Below are positions 50,553-61,720 of a DNA stretch of 64,000 bases, piece after piece (positions within the stretch are counted from its first letter, which is position 1; each line of letters starts with the position of its first letter). Where the stretch lies: the NCBI GenBank assembly GCA_023078685.1, contig JALGAS010000005.1, positions 4,898,001 to 4,962,000 on the forward strand, written 5' to 3'. The notes beneath the pieces were generated by a model, which worked only from the letters and a program-made list of their open reading frames with translations, did not search any database and was not told the origin of the DNA. Made by a program: the position numbers and the translations under genes. Origin of the DNA: Neopestalotiopsis rosae. Lineage: Eukaryota; Ascomycota; Sordariomycetes; Amphisphaeriales; Sporocadaceae.

Positions 50553-51957
50553 TCATGAGCTATTACCAAAGAATTTTGTGATTTTCTGGGTCCCCGCCTG
50601 TTTCGTATTCTTTTGCGGCGATTTCGTGCCATTGCTGGTGGCACTAATCTTTGGCCTGCTCTGATTAAGGTTCTTCTGCGGCGAGGGCGACTTCTTGACC
50701 GGATCGCTGGATCGCAACGTCTTCTTTGGCGGGGGCGCGTCCTCTGCTGGGCCGTCGTCGTCGTCGTTTGCCTCGCGCTTTACGCCGCTCAGCTTGGACA
50801 AACTCTCACCCACGTTTTGAGCAATCTTGTCTTTGGCATCTTCTTCCTTAACGTCTTGTTCTACAAACCCAGTTTCCTTCTTCACCTCAATCTCCGGCTG
50901 CTGCTCGAGTTTGTTCGTTTTCGGCTTCTGAGGGCTGGTGGTTGGCTTGGCCGCGCCGGCGGAAGCACCTTTGGCGAAGAAATTGGCAATGTTGGACTTG
51001 TTCTCCTTGCTATCCAAAGGCACGATAAATGTTGGCGAGTTGTTGCCGACCTTTCCAACGTCCTTGCTGACTGGGTAAACTTCGAGCTCACCGTCAAAAG
51101 GTTTGAGAAGGCTCTGGAGCTCATTGGTCCACTCGTGGCGCGCGGGATCGAGCCACGTCCGCAATGCCTCGGAGCCGTTGTTCAGGATAACGGGCATGCG
51201 GTCGTGGAGGAAGCGGAGCTGCGCGTTCGAGTCCGTCGTGATGATGGTGTAAGTGTAGTGCTTTTGCTTCTCTCGTTTCGTATCTTGTTGCTCGCCACCA
51301 TCACCATCACCATCGCCCTCGCCCTCGTACTGCACACAGTCCCAGAGGCCGGCAAAGCACATGAGATGTCCATCCTTGCGCTTTACAAAGTGCGGCATCT
51401 TGTCCTTGCTGCCGTCCTTTTTCAGCCACTCGTAAAAGCCCTGCGCAACCACAATGCAGCGCTTTCTGGCCTTCATTGTGTTCCACATTCCGCCGCTCTG
51501 CGCTAATGAATCATCTCGGCAGTTGATAGTCTTCATCATGCTCCCATAATCCGGGTTGCGCTTCGTCCAGAATGGAATCAGACCCCATTTCATCGACTGC
51601 AGCTTGTAATGAGTCTCTTTTGAGATATCATTACTCTGTTCTGTCGGAAGCGACTCCGTGTTATCTGTGTCTGTGGCTTCAGCGTGGTTGCCTTGACGGC
51701 GGGGTCCGGCACCATAGTCGGGTACATCAGCGCGATAGACAACGCCATGATAGCCCGGGGCAAAGTTATAGGATTGGCGCGGCGCTCCGTCACCTTCATC
51801 ATCTGGTGCTTCATCTACAGGCATGTTTTGGTCCTCCAGCATCTGGCGTATTTGCGCCGGGCGCTGTGCGAACGAATGAATCATTAGCAATCTTGACCTG
51901 AGAGGGAAAGTATACGATGCATGATCATACCAAATGCAAAGCGTATCGACCACACAT
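50553..51957 (-). CDS. SRAP-domain protein (HMCES/YedK type, abasic-site DNA-protein crosslinker) with PIP box
   Basis: Two exons, 51957-51931 and 51863-50553 (67-nt intron), 445 residues. The nine-residue first exon starts MCGRYALHL, placing the catalytic Cys2 at the mature N-terminus after Met removal. Other SRAP active-site residues: Asn123 (INCRDD), Glu154 (GFYEW) and His229 (LHDRMP); KWGLIPFW (101-108) is also conserved. The family binds single-stranded DNA and forms a covalent thiazolidine link to abasic sites during replication. The tail is long, Lys/Ser-rich and disordered, with KRE and KKTLR basic patches, and ends in QKITKFF (435-441), a canonical PCNA-interaction motif; a second PIP-like element SNIANFF lies at 299-305. 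Bacterial YedK lacks such a tail. An acidic insert (EGEGDGDGDGG, 189-199) interrupts the core. Confidence 0.93.
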
Positions 51958-52187
51958 GCTGGCCACGAATGATCAAATTGATGCCTTCAAATTGCGATTG
52001 AATACAAAAGGGATGCGCAATAGACGGAAAAATGGCCGCGCTGCGTTCTGAAGATGCCTAAAGGTTTCATGACGAAATGATTAAACGCGGAATAACGCCA
52101 AAGCACGTGACGTCAATTAAAGCGCAATCATAATTGTTGAATAAGGAGTAGCTTTCCTGTTGGAGTTTAAACTGGTCTGATATTGGG
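51958..52187. other. Boundary between genic DNA and repeat island
   Basis: Short SRAP upstream region. Composition shifts to strongly A/T-rich shortly after 52187, where the relic LTR begins. Confidence 0.6.
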
Positions 52188-52370
52188 TGTTAATTGTGGT
52201 ATTATATTAATCTATGCTGCGCGCCTTTAGATTTGACGAAGTGCACGCTTATTTGGGTGGCCCCGGCTAATCCCCGGGAGTCCCCATATATTTATTTAAA
52301 TATTATAATATTAATTAATGTGCTTAAGCACACCCTGGTGTATAGGTTTTATAATCTATTATTTGATACA
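52188..52370 (-). mobile_element. Probable 3' LTR of RIP-degraded Ty1/copia element
   Basis: 183-bp block with TGT..ACA ends, next to a C-rich tract (52371-52375) that on the minus strand is the polypurine tract AAGGGGG directly before the LTR. It lies downstream, in the minus-strand sense, of the copia reverse-transcriptase relic, as a 3' LTR should. It contains the palindrome TGTGCTTAAGCACA near 52319. The partner LTR was not found, so the boundary is inferred from the ends and the PPT. Confidence 0.55.
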
Positions 52371-53404
52371 CCCCCTTAAATCCCCGATTTATCGTGGATT
52401 TAGCCACGCTTAGTTTAAAGCCGCTAATTAGCAAGATATGGCTTTTTTAGGGTTTATTTGTTTTAATTACGATAGGCAATTTCTAGTTTTATTTATTATA
52501 GAAAATTCTGCTATTTGCTAATTGGCAAACTTTTCGTTAATTTATTTATTATTATTTTATTCGACGCCTTATAAATAATTTTAATCCTTTTTTATTAGAC
52601 TTTTTAACGCAGCTAGTAATTATAAATATCTATATAACGGAGTTTTATTTTTAATAACGCAATTTCGGCGTTAATTAAATTAATCGTTTATTTATTATTA
52701 TACTCGATAATAATAATATTATTATTTAAGTATATCGATAATTCGTTTAGTAGTCGATTAACGAATAATATTTTTTTGGCGGCTTATGCTAGCGCAAATA
52801 ATTTAGCTTTTATAATCGAAATAATAATTATATTTTATTTATTTAATCGCTAATTAATTAATTTTCCGAATAGCTTTATTGCGAATATTTGGGTGTTTTT
52901 GCGGTCGATATTATTATCCGCAAATAATGCGTCGCTAATAATTATTAGGTTTAAAAATCCTTTTATTTTAAATAAAAATTCCTTGGTGTTAATTAAATAA
53001 ATTAGAGCTCGATTAGCAGCATTTTAATGCGCTTAGCTTAAATTATTAAAGAATTGAGCTAATTTAGCGGTTATAAAGGCGATATCTAATTTTATAAAAA
53101 CCGTAGCGAATAGCAATAATCCGATTTTTTTCTAATATTTTTATATTTCGTGCGGGAGCGTTATAATTAATCGAGATAATAATTTTTTAAAACTTATCGG
53201 CGTTAAATAAACCTTTTTTTTATTTATAAGCTTAGCGATTTTCTTAAAATAGGCCTTTTAGGAAAGCTAAATTATCCGAAATTTGCGATTTTTAATTATT
53301 TTTATTCCGAGGAACTATTATATAGGCTCGCTATTATTAATTTTATATTTTTTTTTTAAATATTAGGTTAATTAATTAATAGCTTTCGTATTTTTATTTT
53401 TATG

Positions 53405-53757
53405 CGCGATAATTATATCGTCGACGTAAAAAAAAACTAGTATTTTTTTCTTAATAAATGTATAAAGTTTATATAATATTTGCGTATAGCTAATCTCGGC
53501 TAAAATTTTTATAAATTCTTTTTATTATAATAACGGTAATATCCGTAATTTATAAAATGCCTTATTTAGCAATAATATAATATTTTTCTTTCGGTATTTA
53601 TTAGGTATTTTTATAAATATATTTTAATTAATAAGAGCGTATATAAACGCATTTATTACGTCGTATTAAATTAATTTAAGGTCGAATCTCGCTACGATCG
53701 CGATTAATATGCGGAACGATTTTTTAGCTAATATTGCCGCGTAAATTTCCTAATTTT
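53405..53757 (-). pseudogene. Reverse transcriptase remnant (Ty1/copia)
   Basis: Minus-strand conceptual reading gives two hallmark copia RT blocks despite stops. At about 53757-53640: AAILAKKSFRILIAIVARFD, then a stop where the family has Gln, then YDVINAF. At about 53580-53405: KAFYKLRILPLL, then a stop where the family has Trp, then KEFIKILAE and finally ILVFFYVDDIIIA, the YVDD catalytic motif. The Gln-to-stop and Trp-to-stop changes are C-to-T (or G-to-A) transitions typical of RIP. Certainly inactive. Confidence 0.88.
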
Positions 53758-54574
53758 AGGATTTCGCTTATTAATTACCGCGAACGACGAGTTTTGCTTT
53801 ATATTTCTAGAATTTTCCGTATTTATCGAATTTATATACGTATACCTATATATAATTAAGGATTTATTTGCCTTTTATTCGTAGATCCTTTTTATTAATT
53901 TTAATTTACGATTATATATTTTTATAATTTTATAAATAATTAGTTTTTGCTTAAAGGAATAATTTGCTAAATAAATAATAATATAATTTATAGTGCTATT
54001 TAAGGGGAGTGGGAATTTCCGCTTTATGAATTTTTACCCTTTAACGAAAGGAGCGTTTTAGCTTCGCTTTATCGTTTTAATTATTGCTTTATTTTATTTT
54101 AGGAATAGCTTTATAATTAATTAGGAAAATTGCTTGCTATAGGATTATTTTAGGTCTTTTTTTTAATAGCGCTTTATTTTTAATTATAATCGCTTTTATA
54201 TTATATATTAATAAGGCTAATAAAAATATTTATAATAAAGTTTAAAAAGCAAATTTCGCGGTAATAAAGGGGTATAATTTATCCCTTTTATTTAGCGTTG
54301 CTTCCTCGCTTTTTTAAATATTATTTTTATTTTAATTATTTTAATTTTCGCCTAATAGGATATTTTTTGCGGCGGTATTTTTATTTTTTAGCTTTTATAA
54401 AATCTCGTTATTAGATATTAAGTAGTTTATTACGAAATCGGCGATAAGCTAGGTATTAGCATTTAGGAGCTCGTCCTTAAATATATCCTATTTTCCGTCG
54501 CATAATTTTTTTTCGTTTATAATTATATTTTTCGTATTAATTATTTTATTCTAATTAGGAATTTAAATCTTATA

Positions 54575-54579
54575 AATAT
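54575..54579. repeat. Target-site duplication AATAT (left)
   Basis: Direct 5-bp duplication matching 60346-60350, abutting the TG..CA ends of the copia LTRs. Confidence 0.9.
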
Positions 54580-55051
54580 TGTTCTAAGGTCTGATTGGGT
54601 AATCATATACCTTAGGCACAGGGAAGCGTTCAACTATAGGATTCGTAGAATCGTCTGGTATAGGCTGAAAAACGTGGTTTTATTGAAGCTTAAGGACAGA
54701 AAGAAAGTAAACTAATTACAGGTAGAATAACTCCCTTTTATACCTATAAAACCAACCAATAAGAACATTCTGGAATATATTATTAATTAAGTTGATTTAT
54801 AATCAAGTTAATTAATAATACGGTTGATTTATAATCAAGGAAAGTGGTGGAATACTATAGAAGGTATTTGGGTGGGGCTACCCTATAGTGTTGCCACCGC
54901 AATGGCCACTACTTAGTGGGGCTTTACCGAACGTTAAAGATATCGTTAATAACCGATATCTTTACAGCCTTTATAGCTATTATAACGATTTATATATCGT
55001 TATAATGCTAATTTTATGCACTATTCGATGCTGTATAACATCCGTGCAACA
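54580..55051 (-). repeat. 3' LTR of young copia element
   Basis: 472 bp; begins TGTTCTAAGG and ends CCGTGCAACA on the plus strand, so sense-strand ends are TGTTGCACGG and CCTTAGAACA. Nearly identical to 59875-60345. Contains an imperfect direct repeat of a TTGATTTATAATCAAG unit. Confidence 0.95.
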
Positions 55052-55061
55052 CTCCCCCTGT
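55052..55061 (-). promoter_or_regulatory. Polypurine tract of young copia element
   Basis: Sense-strand ACAGGGGGAG directly before the 3' LTR (TGTTGCAC), the usual plus-strand primer position. It overlaps the end of the polyprotein frame by one base. Confidence 0.85.
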
Positions 55062-58000
55062 TAAACAGTATCGGTCAAGTTTAACAGTTTTACGAACTTT
55101 TGGAATTTATCCCTGGGAAGTGGTTTCGTAAGGCCGTCTGCTGGAATATCATTCGTCGATATATATTCGATACGAATATTTTGATTTTCGACTTCTTGGC
55201 GGACGTAATAATACCGTATAGCAGTATGTTTCGTCCTTTGATGATATTCGGGGTTATAAGCCAAATTAATGGCTCCCGTATTATCTCCTTTAATTAATAC
55301 GGTATTAATATTAATACCGATTTCTTCGAGGAGATTTTTCAACCAAATAGCCTCCCGGGTAGCCTGCTCTAGCCCGTTAAACTCGGCTTCGGTGGTTGAT
55401 AAGGAAATCGTTGACTGTCTTTTGGATTTCCAACTTATCGGTCCGTTATTTAAGGTAAATAAATAACCGGACGTAGATTTACGGGTTTCGTAATCCCCAG
55501 CAAAGTCGGCATCGGAATATCCTATTAATCCGGGTTTTATAGTCCCGTTATAGGTGATTCCAAGGTGGAAATGGGATTTTATATAGTTAAAAACCCTTAT
55601 TACCCCTTTTATCGAAGTATTCGATGGGTTTTGCATGAATCTGGCTAAAAACGATACGGGGTAAGCCAGATCGGGCCTGGTTTGTACCATAGCGTACATT
55701 AATCCACCTAATAAGTGCTGGTATCGGTGGATAAATTCCGAAGAAGCCGGTTTTTCGTTGGTTTTATTAGTATACAACGATTTCGGAAAACCAGGACTTA
55801 GCGGTATACTGGATGGTTTTATATCGGAAAAACCGTTAATTTCCAGTAGGCGTTTGAGGTAAGTTGACTGGTTGATGCGAATGGTTTTCTTTTCCCGGTT
55901 TCTTTCAATTTGTATACCGAGAAAATACGAAACTGGTCCCAGGTCTTTTATTTCGAAATCTTTCGAAATATCCTGTTTTAATTGGTTGATTTTTCGTAAA
56001 TCAGGACCAAAAATCAGGAAATCATCCACGTAAGTAATAATAAAGATATTAGAATCTTTATTATAATACGCTGATTCGTCTGAAATAAGTGGATTAAATC
56101 CGAGCTTTTTCAAGGCGTTTTTCAGTGTGATTTGCCATTGACGTGGACTTTGTTTAAGGCCGTATAGTGCCTTTTTCAACAATATAGCCTGGGTATTATC
56201 GTCTTTCCATCCGAAATTATTTAATTCCGGATTTTCGGCAAGGAAGTCGGATAATCCGGTTATCGGGGTAATAAATACTTCTTCGTTTAATTCCCCGTTT
56301 AAGAAAGCACCGATTATATCGATTTGTTCGATTTCCCAGTCGTAGTATGCAGAGAGAGCTAATAAAAGCCTCCAGGTAGTGGATTTTGTTCCCGTAGCGA
56401 AGGTTTCGAAATAATCGATACCGTATCGTTGTTCGAATCCACGTACCACCAGTCTTGCCTTATACCGCTCAATATTACCGTTTTTATCGGTTTTTTCTTT
56501 TAAAAACCCATTTAACGGTAAGTGGGTATTTACCGGCTTTTTGGATTTCATCACGATCGATTGCCTGAAAAGTCCCTTTTCGTATAAGTTGCCGAAGTTC
56601 TTCGTGGGCAGCTTGCAGCCAATTTTCCTTTTCCGGCGTTTTTAACGCTTGTTTAAGCGTTTTCGGTTCAGTATAGCCGTTATCGATCGTGGAATAATAC
56701 GAGATATCAGCGAATAATTCGTCGTATTTAACGAATTTATCTCGTTCTTCTTCCGTAAGTTTCGGAAGGACTACTTCGATATTCGATCTCGGAATATTCG
56801 AAATGGTATCGGATTCGGTGTTCCCGGGTAAGTTCGGTCGTTCGCTGATACCGGGTAGGTTCGGTCGGTCGATATCCATGGCCGTGCATTCTTCCCTTGA
56901 CCGGAGGTTATAAGGGCTATTAATCCCTTGACTTTCGTTCTCAAATGAACCGATGGTTAAGTTATCCGACTTAGCGTAACGGTTAATATTTGCGGCTTCT
57001 GCCGTGGGGTTCGAGGTTCGATTCCCCGGAACGGTGGTTCGAAAGTCATTAGAATGCTGTGAATTCTCCGAATTGTGTAAATTCTGAAGATTATCCGAAT
57101 CCTGTGAATTCTCCCCCTCTTTTCGATCTTCCGGTAATAATCGAATATGGGAGGTCCGTATAATTCGTGATTTATACGGTCGATCAGCAATATAGACGTA
57201 GTAAATTTTATTACCACTATAGCCGATTATCTTTCCGTTTTCGGTAATATTACCGAATTTATCGGAAGTGACCCGATTTTCTTTTGATTTATATACCAAA
57301 ACAGGCGTTCCAAGGGCATGGATGGTAGATACGTCAGGCTTATTATCCCGTTGTGGCCAGAAATAATCGTAAAATTCCTGGTAAGGGGTAAGCTGACCGG
57401 ACGATGTAGCCGTAATATTTACTAAGTAAACAACGGCTTTTACAACGAATTCCCAGAGGTTTTTCGGGAGTTGTAAATCGATAAAAACCGTACGGGTTTT
57501 TTCGATAATAATTCGATTCGTCCTTTCGGCAATACCGTTTTGTTCCGGTGTATACGGAGTAGTGGGTTCGAAAATAATCCCTTTTCCGGTTAAATAATCG
57601 TTTAATTTAACCGGGGAAAACTCCCTGCCGTTATCCATGCGAATCACATTCGGGTATCGACCGAATTGTGTTTTATAATATTCGATTTTCTTGGTAACGA
57701 TATCGAATATTTCAGACTTTTCCTTGGAAAACTCCACGTCACGGAAGCCGGTTTTATCATCGGTAAAGCCGGTTATATAATTATAACCGGAATAGCTGGA
57801 TGGGGTAATATATACCGTATCGATGCAAATTCGATATAGTGGTATATCTGCCCGATTAGGATTAATACGGGCTTGGTTACGGGTAATTTTACCCGAAAGG
57901 CAAGATTCGCAATGGAAATCTTCCTTTTTTATTTCCCCCTTCGGTATACCAGCAGTTATTTTAGCTGTTTTAGCTAAAATATCGAAGCTAGGGTGGCCAA

Positions 58001-59428
58001 GGACCTTATGCCATCGTTCCGTAGCTGTGAGGAAATTCGAATTATTATTTAATAATTCGACTTCTTCGAAATCCGTAAAATTATCGGATTTCTTTACCGA
58101 TTCCGGTTCCGGGTAAGCCACGTCGAGTATACGGGCTTTTTCCACTGTTTTTAGTGGATTTATGGCTAAGTAAGCCATATCGGGTTCCGATTTATTTGCT
58201 ACGTGAAGAAAAGAAACCACGTTTTCCTTGATTTAACGTAGCAAACGGACGATTCTTAGAATCGCAAAGTTTATTCCCGCTTATAATACCACCTTTCTGG
58301 TAGTGAAGCTGGCCGGACATAATATTTAGCGGAAATTCCGGAATGTAGAGTACGTTTAATAACGTAATTTTACGTATTTCCCGGTTAATTTGGAATGGAA
58401 GAACGATTTTTCCTATTCCTTTTGGAAATACTTTTCCACCCACCCGTAATAACCGGTGGTAAACCGGTTTTTTCGGTGAATTCGACGAATAATTTCTTAT
58501 TATTCGCAATATGCTTCGAAGAACCAGTATCGTATAGCCACCAGTCTCGTGGAACGGTATTGAATTTCCGATTATTCGGAATATCCGAAAAAGAATAAAA
58601 TGATTCTTCTTCGGTGGTTTCTTCGGAATCACGTGGTGGTTTTCCTCGATTTTGTGACTTATTCGAGGAACGGGTGGATGAAGTCGAAGTATTCGGCTTA
58701 TTCGACTTATTCGAATTATTCGAATTATTCGATTTATTCGAATTCCACCGTTTCTTTCCGCTTTTGGATTCCCATCGATTTTGATTGGTCCGGGAATTTC
58801 GGGACTTATTCTTATTACCCGTAAAATAAGAATTTCCCATTACCGAATCTGGATCCCGTCGGTTTTCGTCTAATATATCGGTTATTAGACTTTCCAAATC
58901 AGGGGGTGTAAGTGACCGTAAGGCACTTCTTTGACGATCTGCCTATATAGGGTAGGCTGACTGGAGGGCGGCTATAAAGATCGTCTTTTGATCGATATCG
59001 TCGATCTTTGCCCCAACGTTTAAAAGCTTGGATAAATAGCTTTTAAAACTGGAAATAAACTCGTTTAACGAGTTATAATTCTCGAATTTTATAGTATGGA
59101 ATTCGAGGTATAGCTGCTGTCGAAGGACGGGACCGGTGCCTTGATAGGCTGATTGTAAAGTCGATAGAGCCTTATACGGATCAAGTTCATCGAAAATCAA
59201 ACTTAACGGTTCGTTCGTTAAGTTTTGACGAATCAGAAGCAACGCTTGGGCTTTTTGTATCTCGGTTATACCGATATACGTTTCAGGTTTTTCGAAAAAA
59301 CCGTCTATACCCAGCAGCTTCATATATAACTGTATAGTGGATTTCCACGTATTCCAGTTATCCGAACCAGAGAGTTTCTGTTTCTCCGGCATTTGGCAAC
59401 CGGATAAGGCACGTATAGTGCCATCCAT
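55061..59428 (-). pseudogene. Copia Gag-Pol polyprotein with one stop and three frameshifts
   Basis: Starts at the ATG 59428. Domains in order: Gag (NWNTWKSTIQLYMKLLG, UBN2-type), a basic Asn/Ser-rich segment with no CCHC knuckle seen, aspartic protease DTGSS, pre-integrase H-H-C-C (RWHKVLGHPS, CESCLSG), integrase D-D-E core (CIDTVYI, RMDNGREF, QNGIAERTNR), reverse transcriptase (YVDDFLIFG) and RNase H (GYSDADFAGDY, LSTTEAEF, HTAIRYYYVR), stop at 55061. Breaks: an in-frame TAG at 58945-58943 (CAG-to-TAG would be RIP-like) and three single-base frame changes at a G-rich repeat near 58437-58445, a T run near 58206-58216 and an A run near 56491-56496. Each is explained by one extra base. The pol domains otherwise look well conserved. 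Confidence 0.92.
58691..58745. repeat. Imperfect 9-bp tandem repeat in gag
   Basis: Repeated TTCGAATTA / TTCGACTTA units in the plus strand, coding on the minus strand for the Asn-Ser-Asn-Lys-rich linker of the copia Gag. Confidence 0.75.
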
Positions 59429-59860
59429 TTTGCCTGAATTTTCCCGTTATAACGATATACAAATCGTTACAGACGGTAAAGGATTCGTCGAAATAAAGGT
59501 AAAGACCTTTAAGTATACGATAAAGTATCGTATAAGTGATCCGTAAAACGGGTAACGCTGCTTTCCTAATGCAGCAATCGGCCACTATAGCGGAATTCCG
59601 AAGTCTACACTAAGTGACTTATAGCTCGTTCGGGAGAGCGGCTATAGTTTTCGATTTATACCTTTTATTAAGGTATACAGCCTATAATGCAGTATAATGC
59701 AGTATACTGCCTATAATCGGCCACTATAACGCGTTTCCGAGACTTAAAAGTTAACCTTTTAGCCGTTATGTGGCTGTAACGGGTAAGGATAACCGTTTCG
59801 GGCGTGGTTTATAGTTTTTCGATTATAAAGTCCGGTATCCAGGTATGGTATTATACCGGA

Positions 59861-59874
59861 CCGGGCTCATAACC
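59861..59874 (-). promoter_or_regulatory. Primer-binding site, initiator tRNA-Met half-molecule type
   Basis: Sense strand reads GGTTATGAGCCCGG immediately after the 5' LTR. It is complementary to GGGCTCATAACC, the anticodon-loop region of initiator tRNA-Met (CAT anticodon included), not to a tRNA 3' CCA end. Drosophila copia is known to prime from such an internal tRNA-iMet fragment. Confidence 0.8.
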
Positions 59875-60345
59875 TGTTCTAAGGTCTGATTGGGTAATCA
59901 TATACCTTAGGCACAGGGAAGCGTTCAACTATAGGATTCGTAGAATCGTCTGGTATAGGCTGAAAAACGTGGTTTTATTGAAGCTTAAGGACAGAAAGAA
60001 AGTAAACTAATTACAGGTAGAATAACTCCCTTTTATACCTATAAAACCAACCAATAAGAACATTCTGGAATATATTATTAATTAAGTTGATTTATAATCA
60101 AGTTAATTAATAATACGGTTGATTATAATCAAGGAAAGTGGTGGAATACTATAGAAGGTATTTGGGTGGGGCTACCCTATAGTGTTGCCACCGCAATGGC
60201 CACCACTTAGTGGGGCTTTACCGAACGTTAAAGATATCGTTAATAACCGATATCTTTACAGCCTTTATAGCTATTATAACGATTTATATATCGTTATAAT
60301 GCTAATTTTATGCACTATTCGATGCTGTATAACATCCGTGCAACA
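59875..60345 (-). repeat. 5' LTR of young copia element
   Basis: 471 bp, same ends as the other LTR, one base shorter through loss of a T in the TTGATTTATAATC unit. In the sense direction it would carry the promoter for the element. Confidence 0.95.
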
Positions 60346-60350
60346 AATAT
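60346..60350. repeat. Target-site duplication AATAT (right)
   Basis: Right copy of the 5-bp duplication made when the young copia element inserted. Confidence 0.9.
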
Positions 60351-61720
60351 TAAACGCTTTATATTTAATAAAATATCCTATTTAGGCCTTAAATGCTAAT
60401 CGTTATAAGCGGTTAAATTTCTATTATGCCGTTAGCGTTATTGCGTACGCTTTATATTTAAACGATTTAAAATAAATTTAATTAGGCTTATAGCTTAAGT
60501 TTAGAACTCTTTTCGCTTTCGCAATTGCTTTATAAAATCTAATATATAATATTCGCTATCGGGAACCGTAATTCGGCGTGCGGTTATATAGGTATATTAT
60601 TATTTTGCCGATTTTAAGCCAAAGTTAATAAAGGAGTTTTGCGCTAATGCGCATTATTCGTTTTTTTTTTTTAATTATACCCTTTAAACGTTTAATAGCT
60701 TTATTTTAGGCTTATATATATAGTGCTAAAGGCTCGAGCTTAATATATTTATTTTTAAAATATTTTCCGATTATTTATTTAATTTTTATAATTTCGTTAT
60801 TATATTCGATAATTTTAATTTAGATATAATATTAGGTTTTTATTATGCCTAGGAATAACCGGAAGGTATTAATTAATATAATAGCAATCCGTTCGGTAAA
60901 ATAATAATCCTACGTATATCTAATCTGCCGATATATAATTAGTATTTAGGAAATATAATCGTCGATTCCTTTAATATAATTATGGAAATTTATAGCTAGT
61001 CGTTCGTCGTAATCCTCGTTAATTACCCGCGGCATTCGCCGTGGTTAGCGTATAATTTTTGCTAAAGCGCAGGCTTCGTACTTTATTATAATTAGTCCTT
61101 TAATTTTTACCCTTTAAAATAAATAAATAAAGTATTCGAAAGCTACCGGGCCTAGATATCCTATTTTATAATGCTATCGTATAGCTTTACTAATTAATAG
61201 CGGTTTTTTTATTTATATTATATATTTTTTTTTATAAATAGCGAATAATATTAAAGGTAATTCGTAAGGTCGGTATTTAAAAACGTATTATCCGCATCGA
61301 TTTTAAAATATGCTAATTAATAACTTATTTTTTCGGCGTAATATTATAAAGTCGTTTTTATTATCCTAATAATATCCTCGGCCTCGCAATTAACGGAATA
61401 ATACTAATATAATTAGCAATTTGGGATAATAAGCTATATCGTTTAATAATAATATTTTAAATCCGAATTGCACGGTTATCGTGCCGTATTTATAAATAAA
61501 TAGCTTTCGGTCGCCGGATTAAACGAAATCCTAATTAAAAGCTTGCCTATAATTTATAAGCCTGGTTTCCGCGTTAGTAATTAAAATCGTTATTATTGGA
61601 TCTAAAATAACTAAATAGCGTAAAAGATAATTTTTTATAAACGCGGCAAAGCTGCTTTATACGTTTGCCACTAGTCGTCCGTCCTATTAATTTATATTAA
61701 TCGGGAGCGATTCTTCCTTA
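60351..61720 (-). mobile_element. RIP-degraded copia element, 5' half (integrase side)
   Basis: TA-rich continuation of the old element interrupted at 54579/60351. Minus-strand integrase fragments precede the RT fragments found at 53.4-53.8 kb, so order and orientation agree with one original element. Confidence 0.8.
60550..61080 (-). pseudogene. Pre-integrase and integrase remnants (Ty1/copia)
   Basis: On the minus strand near 61080-60970 a CEACALAK-like block reads KYEACALAKIIR, then a stop, PRRMPRVINEDYDERLAINF and YIKGIDDYIS, resembling the pre-integrase zinc segment and start of the integrase core of fungal copia elements. Near 60610-60550 the block IIIYLYNRTPNYGSR matches the conserved VYLYNRTP segment late in the integrase. 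Many TAA/TAG stops fit RIP. Inactive. Confidence 0.8.

Larger units (their letters stand above)
52371..54579 (-). mobile_element. RIP-degraded copia element, 3' half
   Basis: 2.2 kb of extremely TA-rich DNA with stops in all frames and T/A homopolymers, as expected after repeat-induced point mutation. Reverse-transcriptase remnants are readable on the minus strand (separate entry). It continues at 60351, beyond the young copia insertion. No functional gene. Confidence 0.85.
54580..60345 (-). mobile_element. Young Ty1/copia LTR retrotransposon, nearly complete
   Basis: 5766 bp, sense strand minus. LTRs at 54580-55051 and 59875-60345, flanked by the 5-bp target duplication AATAT (54575-54579 and 60346-60350). 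Polypurine tract at 55052-55061, primer-binding site at 59861-59874, one polyprotein gene between. The two LTRs differ at about two places (one transition, CACTACTT versus CACCACTT, and a one-base indel), indicating a recent insertion. It is inserted in the same orientation inside an older RIP-degraded copia element. Base composition is clearly less TA-rich than the flanks. Confidence 0.95.

Noticed and set aside
50613..51506. 297-codon plus-strand open frame
   Set aside because: Antisense shadow of the SRAP gene.
52380..54570. Repetitive TTAATTA/TTATTA runs suggesting an origin, centromere or CRISPR-like array
   Set aside because: There is no regular repeat-spacer structure; the TA richness is fully explained by a RIP-mutated copia element whose RT motifs are still readable.
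57005..57030. GGTTCGAGGTTCGATTCCCC, looks like a tRNA T-arm
   Set aside because: Lies inside the copia polyprotein frame; no other tRNA parts nearby.
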